Positions 54,621 through 64,000 of a DNA stretch of 64,000 nt are shown in pieces. Source of the stretch: Aquatica leii. Lineage: Eukaryota > Arthropoda > Insecta > Coleoptera > Lampyridae. A model generated the notes under the pieces. That model saw only the letters and a list, made by a program, of their open reading frames with translations. It searched no databases and was not told the DNA's origin. The position numbers and the translations under genes are program-made. The stretch's first letter is position 1, and the number at the start of each line of letters is the position of its first letter. The stretch covers positions 174,342,035-174,406,034 of the forward strand of contig CM069432.1 in the NCBI GenBank assembly GCA_035610365.1. Direction: 5' to 3'.

Positions 54621-55809
54621 TTATATCATTTCAACATGGCCTCTTTTCTGCTGAAGACACTTTAAAATTATTTTCCTACGTACTTTAGTAGATGCGCAAA
54701 AAACAGTGTCTGGGTCTAGTTCCTCAAAAGCCGTTCTTACACGAGCTAAAAGGTTTTCCCTGGTTGCAGCTGGTACGATGTACACCTTGTTCTTGAGATA
54801 CCCCCAAAGAAACAATCAAGTGGGAATAAATCCGGAGATCTAGGAGGCCATTTTCATGAACCATTAGAACCAATCTATTAATCGTTAAACATATACAACT
54901 AAAGATACACTTCCCCTAGTAGAATGCGTGGGTGCACCATCATGTGACACCAACAAGTGCTTCTGTTGGGTAAAGTGCCAATAAAATCTGCTACTACTCC
55001 TCTCAGAAGTTCCAAATGTTTTTGTTGACTTAGATTTCCATTGTAAATTTCGTAGCGCACCCTATGCTTATAATATCACAGAACACATTAAAACTAAATT
55101 GTATTTAAACTTTGTTCTGTCGTAGCACATTAAGATTCTCGTCTGTCCAACAATAGTTATTTCTTTGATTTACGATGCCTTTTCGACTAAATTTAGTTTC
55201 CTCAGTCCAAATTACGTTAGCTAAAAACTTCTCACCCTCTTGCATTTTTAAAAACTCTTATACTCCCTGGTTCTACAAAACGTGTCACGATTCTTCTAAA
55301 TTTGTTTTTACTTATTGCGGGTAGATGAGTATATCTTGCATAAAATGTTCTACTAGTTCTATCCAATATTTTTCCACGTTAACACCATAAATAAACAACA
55401 TATTGAAAATGTCAGCCCTTGAGTAACCCACAATCTCATTAATTTCTTAACAACTTATATATTCATAAAATTAACGTCAATATTTTACAATATCTGTGCA
55501 AAACTGTGTAAGTAATAATGTACTCTTGTTTTTACTACCATTTGCACATAGTTGATATTTCCGCAACGTGTTATGAGCGCGCGGTCTCTTCTAACAACGG
55601 AAAAACCATTTAAGATAGATAAAGGGAATGAAATAGCAAAGTGCAGAATTACCGTGAAAATCGCGTGATACCAAGATTTTTAGGGATGCGAAGTAATAAA
55701 ACACTGTTTAATACATTCAAATAAATGTTTAGGGATGTTCAATTAAAAAAAGTGTGTTATGTAGCCTTAAAGTTTAAACTTTAGGATACAATTGTCATCA
55801 CCCTGTATA
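54621..55809 (-). pseudogene. Tc1/IS630-like transposase relic
   Basis: Reading right to left, scraps such as NQRNNYCWTDENLNVLRQNK (near 55160) and a Pro-Leu-Asn region are followed by the best part, LFPLDCFFWGYLKNKVYIVP (the region after the last catalytic Asp), and RENLLARVRTAFEEL. The frame ends at 54621. The right border is probably CACCCTGTATA at 55798-55808, a common end word of such insect elements. Multiple stops make it inactive. Confidence 0.6.
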
Positions 55810-56030
55810 AGGTAGTACAGTTTTAAAAATTACTTTTTTTAATATAAGCAAGATCTATACAATTTAATGCAAGGGCGTAAATAGAAAAAATTTCAAAATA
55901 AAATTAAAAATAATAAAAAACTCAACTCTTACAGATGAGTATAGGAATACTTGATACAAGTCCGCATCGAATTGCTTGGTAAATTCAAAAATGTATAATA
56001 TATTCCATATAAACTAACCAAGTTAATGGT
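55810..56030. other. Spacer
   Basis: AT-rich, nothing recognised. The last six bases (AATGGT) would be the target duplication of the element that starts at 56031. Confidence 0.4.
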
Positions 56031-57182
56031 AGTAGTAGGTATTTGCCGATTCTCCAACCTCCTCCTAAAACAACGAAAGTCGCTGCGACCTTAACGTTGT
56101 TTCAGGAGGAGGTTGGAGAATCGGCGCGAAGGTTGCATTGCTATGACTTAAGTTCTAAGTTGCATTGGTGTTACTGAGGTTCTAAGAATGTGGAATGAGA
56201 GTAACGTTCGCACAATTATTATTGTTGCAGGAAGTAATTAGAAATGCAATTAATTTCAAGGTGTCTGTTGCACGCAAAGTTCGCATGTAACAATGTCGAA
56301 TGAGGATAATGTCTGCACAATTGTAATTGTTGCAGGAAGTAATTAGAAATGTAATTGATTTTAGGTGACTGTTTCACACAAAGTACACACAATTGTAATT
56401 GTTACAGGAGGTAATTAGAAATGCAATTGTTTTCAAACTGACTCCCGCACCCAATTGTTATTGTTGTAAGAGGTAATTAGAATTGCAATTGACTTCAAGA
56501 TGACCGTTGTAGACAGTTGTTATTGTTGCAGGAGGTAATTATAAATAACTTTAGTGAGCTACCACGACACTATCATATTAATTCAACGACGTCCATCGCA
56601 ATACTGATACATAAGTATCAATGCGGTTTAATTGTATGAAATGTACAAAAGTTATCACAAATGTTATTCACTTTGAACTTCAAGGTGACTTGTGGATATT
56701 AGCGCGTTGTAGTGAGGTCAAACACCGGACGTTAACGTATCGTTAAAACTTGTTTTTTGTTTAACATGGTTGTTACATTATATTTAATATCGATGCGGTT
56801 TAATTGTATGAAATGTACAAAAGTTATTACAAATGCTATTTACCTTGTACAATTGTAATTGTTGCTAGATGTTATTAAAATACGTTTGACTTGAAGGTGA
56901 CTTTTTCACATTTGCAAATTGTACTGAGGTCAACCACTGGTCGTTAACGTAGCGTTAAAACTTGTTTTTACTTATTACATTTAATTTTTTTAACATTGCT
57001 GTCGTTGCTATAAAGAGCGTGAAATAATGTCTTGGTAGTCAGTACACGAGTATAAATTAGTAGTTGGCGAAACTACAGTGACGTTGAATAAAGTTGTGCA
57101 AGTAAACTGTTGGATCATCATGAACGAATCAGTAAGTATAAGTAAACTTGTAGAATAAATTAAATTATTTCAATATAAAATA

Positions 57183-58266
57183 GTGGCAAGCAATCCTCAA
57201 GGACAAACAAAGGTATCTTCAAAACGAAGTAACGTATGTATAGGTGGTAAAGAGGAAAAGTTGATACCAAGAAAATGTAAAACGGAAACGGTTCCAAGAA
57301 ATTCAACAGCTATGTCTTCGAGTTCTGATGTACGTAACGGTAATGATTTATTAGGCGAAATGGAAAATTATATTATTTATTTTATTTTTATATAGATTCA
57401 CTAAACCTTCCCCTTTATATTTTTAATTTTTATATTTTAATTAACGCTACATGTTTCGACAGAGTCATCTTCAGGCGTATTCTATAAAATCAAAAAATAT
57501 AAAATCGAATCTTAAATAAATATAAACTTACATTGGAATAGAAAAATCAAACTTCAAATATTATATAAACTTTTAAAAAATAATAATAATAGAAATCTGA
57601 AAAATGAATTAAAAAATGAATTAAAAAATCAAAAAGTTATAAAAATGAATAAACTTACCAACATATATAATCAAATTAAATTAAAAATGGTTAAATATTT
57701 GACGTTTGACACAATTTTTGGAAAAATGGAAAAAATAAACTTTGAAATGGAAAATGCCGTTCAGGACGTTATAAATTTTGTGCCTGCCGTGGAATGCGAT
57801 CGTATGCTAGCCAATAACGATCCGATGGCAATATATGACAAGTACTAGCGAAATAGGTAACAATGTAAATACAAATGAGTCAAAGTGTAGTGCAATAGTC
57901 AAAACGTTGGAAAGGGAAGTAACGCCCGGTTATATGTGCAATCCACGTTTGCATTGCAAAAGTCAAACTAAATGGATATCAGTAGAATTATGTGCGGAAT
58001 TACAATTCGATCATGTATTAAAGTTGATGGGAAAAGGACAATGCATCACGTTAACGGAAATTGAATGGAAAACGTTGGTGTGCTATAAAAGTATTATAAC
58101 AAATAGTTTTGCAGGATACGGAACTACTCCTTCGTACCATGAAGTTTGTCGCGTCAAGATAACAACCGAATGGATGGATAAAGCAAAAAAAGTATTAAAA
58201 ATGCAACCCGCAGAAGAGAATTTATTTGGCTTACGATTCAGTTTACAAAATGTGGAAATTATGTGA
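57183..58266 (+). pseudogene. Unidentified Polinton-associated protein A, second copy
   Basis: The N-terminal part (57183-57356) matches 13898-14080. It is split by the 375-bp insertion, then resumes as VQDVINFVPAVECDRMLAN, has one shift near 57835, and stays open for 143 codons (57835-58266) with VELCAELQFDHVLKLMGKGQ and TPSYHEVCRVKIT. This copy shows the C-terminal half better than the first. No known domain recognised. Confidence 0.5.
57369..57743 (-). mobile_element. Retro-type insertion with 12-bp target duplication
   Basis: GAAATGGAAAAT occurs at 57357-57368 and again at 57744-57755, while the first Polinton-like copy has it once (14083-14094, one mismatch). The 375-bp insert is very AT-rich. 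On its minus strand it has GCCTGAAGATGACTCTGTCG followed by AAACATGTAGC, a CTGA...GAAA arrangement like that in Penelope-like elements. A 5'-truncated Penelope-like or LINE copy is likely. Confidence 0.55.
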
Positions 58267-58547
58267 TTTAGTTATGTGCCGATTAAAATTATTAAAAATA
58301 TTGGAATACAAACGTTATTACGATAGCGTAATAGATACGACAGCGTTAAAAGATGACGACGTAAAAGACGGTACCTATATAAGAATTGTTTCGAAAATTT
58401 GTGTCTGAATATTCTTGCATTACAAAAGAATTGCTAATTTTTGGTATGGATAAAATATTATTAGATATCGATTTGCGTGAACACGCAAGAGCGTAATGAA
58501 AGCCAATAAATATAAAAGTAATAATGATGGGAAGTAATCATTTAGTA

Positions 58548-58704
58548 CAGGGGTTTCCAACTTATGAGTGACCGAGGGCCGCCATTAGATTCATGGAGTA
58601 AATAGGGGGCCGCATCAGCACAGGTATATATTTATATAACTACTATTAAATAGGTGCTAATGAAAGCCGCGGGCCGCATGCGGCCCGCGTGTTGGAAATC
58701 CCTG
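58548..58704. mobile_element. hAT-type MITE, 157 bp
   Basis: The ends are CAGGGGTTTCCAAC and GTTGGAAATCCCTG. The 8-bp duplication ATTTAGTA flanks both sides (58540-58547, 58705-58712), and the first Polinton-like copy has the empty site once at 14908. The right half contains the palindrome GGGCCGCATGCGGCCC, much GC-richer than the host sequence. Confidence 0.9.
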
Positions 58705-58773
58705 ATTTAGTATATCTAGTAAGACGATTGGAGGTTGTAGACCATAAGTTGGTGAAAAAGAGGAGAAGAAACA

Positions 58774-59040
58774 ATGTATTATTATAGTAAGAATAAAATT
58801 TTGTTTTTGGACGAGTTCGATGTTGCTAGGGTGCCTCGAGGAGCGATGCTGGTGCGAGATTTAAGGTACAAATGGTACATGAGAGACGAACATCCATTAT
58901 CAATAATATTCAAAGCATATGAAGACGGTGGACATGAATTCCAGTATGTACATGGCGTTTTCCAAATGGACGATTGCGTAATACGACACGAGTGGGTTTC
59001 GGAATTAGAAGATTTGCGTCAAAAATTTGAAATGGATTAA
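58774..59040 (+). pseudogene. Unidentified Polinton-associated protein B, second copy
   Basis: It starts at ATG with YYYSKNKILFLDEF, giving a longer N-terminus than at 14947, followed by the shared core AMLVRDLRYKWYM and CVIRHEWVSELEDLRQK. The acidic C-terminus is replaced by foreign sequence after the break at about 59026, which supplies a new stop. The longer start suggests that the first copy may have lost its original ATG. Confidence 0.5.
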
Positions 59041-59202
59041 ACATTAAATATCTATATAATCCAAATATATTATTATTAAAACAATTAATATAAAACATGG
59101 CGCAATCCAAATTAAATATAAAATCAATTTATTAGTGTATTAAATTTTTAATACACAGTATAAGAAGAAAAAATTTTAAATATAACCTAAAAGGAAAACC
59201 TC

Positions 59203-59767
59203 ATGGCGATGGCAGGAAATGTACAAGTAAAATTACCTCCAGATTTTGATTTACAAAGTAGCAACGCAGCCAATGAATGGAAATTTTGGAAAAGTATATT
59301 CGAAGATTATTTAATGGTCAGCGGTAAAGACGAAGCTACTGACAAAGTAAAATTATCAATATTACGAAATATCATTGGAACAGAATCGTCAAGAATATTA
59401 CGCACATTTACTATACCAACCGAGCAAGCTTAATAAAATGTAAGCATTTAATTAAATCGTGCAATTATAATGTAGTATATACTAACCAAACAAATGAAGA
59501 CAAGGCATTACGCGATAAAATCCTAATGGGCATAAAGGATTCAACGACTCGTGAAGCACTATTACGTATAGACCAGCTAACAGTAGGAAAGGCTATTACA
59601 TTCTGTAGAACGAGCGAACAGAGTAAATCCCAAAATCAACAATTACAAAAAGAAGTTGAACCACAAATAAATCGCATAAAAAAGGGTAAAACTAACAATA
59701 GGAATAATCAGCACCAAAAAACTGTAAGTCATAACCTTAAATTTAGTTATGTTAGGAGTAGTATAAG
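59203..59767 (+). pseudogene. Ty3/gypsy-type gag fragment
   Basis: It starts MAMAGNVQVKLPPDFDL and continues with EWKFWKSIFEDYLMVSGKDE, as in the capsid part of insect gypsy gag. After a frame change at 59433 it goes on to EDKALRDKILMGIKDS and ITFCRTSEQSKSQNQQL, ending in a basic linker (INRIKKGK). The zinc knuckle that should follow is cut off by the hAT end at 59768. No protease or RT was found. Confidence 0.65.
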
Positions 59768-59935
59768 CAGTGTTGTGCATAGATAATTAAATTTTTATCT
59801 AAATGAGATAATAGATAATTTCCAATTTTTTTATCTAGATAACGATTTAGATAAAAGTTGAAGAATTTATCTAGATAATAGATAAGATAATCTATAATTT
59901 ACGTAGATAACACGATAGATGATTCTATCAAATAG
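59768..59935 (+). mobile_element. hAT-type left end
   Basis: CAGTGTTGTGCATAGATAA starts the segment, and TATCTAGATAA / TTATCTAGATAAT words are repeated through it. This is the same organisation as at 2019 and 41883. It interrupts the gypsy gag. No right end or 8-bp duplication (AGTATAAG expected) was found in the window. Confidence 0.5.
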
Positions 59936-61247
59936 GTACAAACAGGTAATAATTAATTGTTACTATTTAATTATCATCATCATCAATACCAATTCATTGT
60001 TTATTAAATTAACTAATTAAAAAAACTGAAAGACAGATTGAAAAAAAAAATCGAAAAAAAACATGACAGAAATTTTAATGATTTAATGACCTACTGTTAC
60101 ATATTTAGTTAGTGTAAAATATAAAACAAATTTCTTGATACAACATGGTCCTTTCAAAATTTTCATTGCTAAGCAAAACTTACACTATCATGTATCAGGA
60201 CTATAAAGTCTTTCAATTAGCGCCGAAATTGATATGTTTAATCAATAACTTTTTCACAAATGGAGAAGTGTCTAGTAAACTTAATTAGTTTTCCTTTGTA
60301 ACAGTTAGGAAAAATCTGGCTTTGATATCGACATCAGTTTGAACATAAAAAATTATAAAAATTATCGCTCATAACCGTTAATCACACTTCCTGAATCATT
60401 GCTTTTTCTTTTTAAATTTAAGTCATCATTTGTAGTTCGATATTTTAAGCAAATTTTTCACAAAAAACCAACTAATCCTCAAAAATTTATTGTATTTGAA
60501 ATTTTGAGCAGCTTACATCAGCGATCACTTAAAGAATTAGCTTTTATGTCATTTAAAAAAACGCAAGCAGTTTTGTTTCTTCTAAAAAATTTGGGTTATT
60601 TTAAACAGTTTATGCTCTGCTCGGTACTTTGGTAATTGTAAATGCAACAAATCCAAATGCAAAAAAGCATTTTTGCTTTGCAGTTTTGTTAATTAAATTT
60701 GACAGGTTATCAGTAATTGTACTCATGATAATTTACATCATAGATTTATATAGGAGCGTTTTTATTCTACGCGGTCTACATTAGCGAAATGGAACCATTC
60801 GCCGCCGCCCATTCGCCTTCGCCCTTTCGCCACGGCCGGTTCGCCACTGGCGCATTTCGACTCCGAACTCTTTCGCTACTTGCCAATTCGCCGACGGTTA
60901 TTTCGCCACCGGCCGTTTCGCCGAAACAAAATAGTTATTTGTGTATGAATCTTAAGCATTTTTTTAGATATAGGTAATTTAACAATACATCACTTCAAAA
61001 AGCATTTATAATTAAAAGAAAATCAATACATTCGTGTACTTGGAAGTTCATTGGGAAAATACGTGTATTTCTAAAAGGCATGCCAGTTTTTACAATGGTT
61101 ACATATCTACATATCCTAATAATTTAATCATAAGTAATATTTCAGTTACAATTTATTAACAAAATTTAAATTTATACTAATACATATATATGTTTCTAAA
61201 CGAAAGTATGGGTAATTCTAATAATAAAATTAGTGAATTTTCTAGAT
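59936..61247. other. No gene recognised; contains GC-rich TTCGCC cluster
   Basis: The frame at 60399-60635 is open for 78 codons but phenylalanine/lysine-rich and unrecognised. The TTCGCC cluster is listed separately. 61100-61247 is probably 3' flank of the MULE gene. Confidence 0.35.
60779..60931. repeat. TTCGCC-rich minisatellite-like cluster
   Basis: Eight exact TTCGCC words (plus TTCGAC, TTCGCT and GCGAAA variants) occur within about 130 bp, separated by short GC-rich words such as ACGGCCGG, ACTGGCGCA and GACGGTTA. Composition jumps sharply relative to the AT-rich flanks. No frame looks coding. Confidence 0.75.
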
Positions 61248-61510
61248 TTACTGCATTACAAAGTTGTGTGCTAGTCCTCGCAAATATTCAATGAGGGGTC
61301 TATTTTCAAAGTCCTGAACTATTCTTAAAACTCGTTCGTCAAGATTTCTGTATTTCTTTAGTTTTAGTGGTGGTTGACGACCAGCTAACAATTGTTCATA
61401 ATAAGCATCTCTGCTTTTTTGTATTTTTCTTAAATTGTCTATAAAATTCCAAATAGTTGGATGATGAACGCCAAGTTCACATTGCAACTTCTGATGAGCA
61501 GCTTCAGAAT
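61248..61510 (-). pseudogene. MULE-type transposase C-terminus, split by hAT
   Basis: The open frame reads LQCELGVHHPTIWNFIDNLR, YYEQLLAGRQPP, KKYRNLDERVLRIV and EYLRGLAHNFVMQ, then stop at 61248. This is the usual C-terminal end of insect MULE/FLYWCH-linked transposase proteins. If the hAT element and one copy of its duplication are ignored, the frame continues without a break into 63935-64000. The start lies beyond the window. Confidence 0.7.
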
Positions 61511-63926
61511 CAGTGGCGGCTACTCAATAAGTGCACATGTGCACGTGCACACCCAACTAATTTTATAATTCTAATACTATGTAACTACATAATATATTCA
61601 TAATGTTTTCAATTGCATCAGATACTAATTATTAATTTGCTTTTGTTGTGAATTTTTTAGTTACCTAATACCCAATATGCAATTCGCAGAAGCAATTGTT
61701 TTTAGTACACATTTATTTATGCTTTAAGTCAGTTAAGTACACGGCTCAAGTGATTTCGTGCTCTAATTGGACGAACAGTAATTCCGTTAACACTTCGTTC
61801 CCCGCGAGAGTCTACATGTTAAAGAAGCTGTTGTGCACAGTCAATATGTGCACATTCGCGTTTGAAATGCATACCATTGTTATCAGTTTGTTGTGTCTGT
61901 TGTAATAATGAAGTAATACTGTGGTAATACTAGCAGTGTATTATTATGTCGGAAAATTCTGTTAATTTTAGTGTGCAATACTTAAAGACAATTTGTTTTT
62001 CTTCCTTATCTTTAGAAGAAAAAATAAAAATTAAAAGTGCAGGTCGTCCAAAACCGAATTTATTAATTACTAATATAACAAAGTGTAAAACCCAAGATTA
62101 CAAAAGGCATTTTAAAGTACAAACTTATGAAAAAAGTGATTGGTTGTGTGGGTGTGATGTCAATAATAGTCTTTACTGTTTTCCGTGTTTGTTATTTGTA
62201 CGTGATGATCAAACAGAGTGGACAAAATCAGGTGTTAAAGATTTAATACATTTATCCGAAAAAATTAAAAAACATGAGAGTTCAAAAGCACATTTAACTG
62301 CTAAGCTAGGCTTTAACTTATTAGGAAAACAAGACATTCGACAACAATTAAATAGTGCTTATCGTATGAGTATTGAAAAACACAATGAGGAAGTGAAAAA
62401 TAATAGATACGTGTTATCTAAAATAATAAACTGCATTAAATTTTTTGTGGTGCTTTTGAACTTGCACTGCGAGGTCATGACGAAGGAAAGCATTCATTAA
62501 ACCCTGGTGTATTTAAAGGTCTTATTAATTTTTCTGCAGAGTTAGATTTGGCTTTAAGGGAACATTTACAGCAAGCTACAGTGTTTAAAGGTACGTCAAA
62601 AGACATTCAAAATGATTTATTAAGTTGCATGCTTTGCGTGTGTCAAGCACATATCAAGAAAGAAATTTCTGCTTCAAAATTCGTATCTATTATAAGTGAC
62701 GAAACAAGCGATATTTCAAATACTTACCAAATGGTTGCGGTTTTTTCGTTATACTTTAACAAATGGAACTCCTGTTGAACGATTTTGAGTTTTTGAATCC
62801 TTCCGATCACAACGCTATTGCTTTAAGTGACTGCATTGAAAACCTTTTAAATTCTGTTTTAAAACAAACCGATCAATTAATTTCCCAAAGCTATGATGAT
62901 GCAAGCGTTATGAGCGGAGTTCACAACGGTGTACAAAAACTTATTAAAGATAAATTTAAGTATGCGTATTACGTGCACTGTTATGCTCATCAACTAAATT
63001 TGATAATGTCTCCAGACAACAAGCGTAAATCAAAATGTGCGTATCTTTTAAATCATTTGAAGAGAGTATTCAAAAAGAAAGAGATAACATACACACGATT
63101 AGAGACTTCGAAGTAAATGACTTGACTTTAAGTCAACCTAAAAAAAGAAGAAAAACGAATGAAAGTAATTCCTATATATCTACGACTGTCCAAGCTAAAG
63201 AAGTTTGCGACATCATAATATCGGAAATAAAAAGAAGATTTTCGTTTACAGGTCATTTAGAAATAACTAACTTATTTTTGATAGAACATTTTGAAATGTA
63301 TTCATTAAATTTTCCTAACGAATATTTAAATTCAGCAATTCGTGCATTTCCATTTCTTGATAAAAACAAATTAAAGACAGAATTGGAGATAATTTACAGA
63401 AGACCCGATTTCAGAGGTGTCTCTGGAGCAGTTTATTTACTTAAGTTTCTAATAGAAAATAATTTGCATTTAGATTTTTCAGAAACTTGTTTAGTTTTAC
63501 ATATAATTGTAACAATGCCAATGACAACTGCAGAAGCAGAACGTTGCTTTTCTACTTTACAGCGAATAAAAACATTTCTTAGAAGTACTATATGAGCCAA
63601 GATAGATTAGCTGCTCTTGCAATGTTGTCAATTGAAAAACAAATGATTCAAAACATTCCAAATTTTAATGAGTTAGTTATTGAAGAATTTATATCAAAAA
63701 AGGACAGACGACTTCAATTTCAATATAAAACGTGTTTGTGAAAATTAAAAAACTTGTGCTAAAGATAATTAAAAACATATAAAAATTAGTGAGAAAATGT
63801 TATGTATTAAGTAAATTTTTTTAGTTGAACTTTTAAGGATTGGTTATTTAACCTTAAAAATAAAAAAAACACTAAATTTGTCATTGGCTGTGCACTCCTA
63901 AAATGCTAACCCACGCGCCGCCACTG
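61511..63926 (+). mobile_element. hAT transposon, 2,416 bp
   Basis: Termini CAGTGGCGGC and GCCGCCACTG, with exact 8-bp duplication TTCAGAAT (61503-61510, 63927-63934). It contains one transposase gene of the ZMYM1-like hAT type with several frame changes. Subterminal GTGCAC words occur at both ends. Confidence 0.92.
61946..63741 (+). pseudogene. hAT transposase (ZMYM1-like), frameshifted
   Basis: The start MSENSVNFSV is followed by a TTF-type zinc-binding part (SDWLCGCDVNNSLYCFPCLL, HESSKAH, 61946-62500). After a slip near 62450 the catalytic region reads ISDETSDIS (first Asp), and after another near 62755 SQSYDDASVMSGVHNGVQ (second Asp) and YVHCYAHQLNLIM. The C-terminal dimerisation part (MPMTTAEAERCFSTLQRIK) is at 63513-63570. 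A last slip at 63592 leads to SQDRLAALAMLSIE and a stop at 63739-63741. The part between 63010 and 63110 is shortened. Confidence 0.85.
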
Positions 63927-63934
63927 TTCAGAAT

Positions 63935-64000
63935 GATTATTCGTTCGGTCTTGTGCATTTAATGTTCTTGCCTCGTGTACATGTTCCACATTTCGTGTGA
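63935..64000 (-). pseudogene. MULE-type transposase, upstream piece
   Basis: In the frame that joins 61510 across the hAT insertion it reads RNVEHVHEARTLNAQDRTNN, matching the segment that precedes the C-terminus in MULE proteins. It continues past the window edge. Confidence 0.6.

Larger units (their letters stand above)
56031..59026 (+). mobile_element. Left part of a second Polinton-like element
   Basis: It starts AGTAGTAGGT with the tip palindrome at 56041-56125, then the same TIR array and the same gene A / gene B block as 11428-15231. The solo LTR of the first copy is absent (intact site near 56839). It has its own insertions (57369-57743, 58548-58704). Similarity stops at about 59026 (TTGCGTCAAAAATT), where unrelated sequence leading to a gypsy gag begins. 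The right two-thirds of the element are therefore missing from this place. Confidence 0.8.

Overview
The window is AT-rich nuclear DNA from an insect. Two spliced host genes support this: a Tec-family tyrosine kinase of the Btk29A type (minus strand, about 29.9-49.5 kb) and a mitochondrial ribosomal protein L21 gene (plus strand, 28.3-29.1 kb). They lie tail to tail, with about 720 bp between stop codons. I cannot name the order or species. Almost everything else is transposable elements at various stages of decay.

Layout. 1-11.4 kb holds a hAT remnant, interspersed repeats, a strong 70-nt hairpin and one copy of a ~1.95-kb DNA element. 11,428-22,626 is a complete but decayed Polinton/Maverick-like element. 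It has AGT...ACT termini, an exact 6-bp target duplication (AATATA) on both sides, TIRs of roughly 0.85-0.9 kb, and an 89-nt fold-back palindrome at each tip. It carries a virion-type gene block (PLA2-like/hydrophobic minor protein, adenain-like protease, candidate capsid protein, conserved unknown proteins, a zinc-finger gene). I see no DNA polymerase B, retroviral-type integrase or packaging ATPase. It has been hit by a 1.42-kb solo LTR and by a second copy of the ~1.95-kb element. 22.6-28.2 kb has a MITE-like element and a nearly intact Tc1-type DD34E transposon. The two largest Btk introns inside the window hold an IS630/Tc1-like transposase remnant, a Ty1/copia remnant with a 138-bp tandem duplication, a pogo-like fragment, MITEs, a non-autonomous hAT and a degenerate copy of an unclassified transposase-like family.

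Upstream of the first recognised Btk exon (49.5-64 kb) lie a better copy of that unclassified family, a tRNA-promoter-like repeat, a Tc1-like remnant, the left part of a second Polinton-like copy (from 56,031), a Ty3/gypsy gag fragment, another hAT end, and a hAT element (61,511-63,926, exact 8-bp TSD) inserted into a MULE-type transposase gene.

Because the two Polinton-like copies share their left ~3 kb, each serves as the empty site for insertions in the other. This dates the solo LTR, a hAT MITE and a 12-bp-TSD insertion as later events. No CRISPR array, rRNA or convincing tRNA gene was seen.
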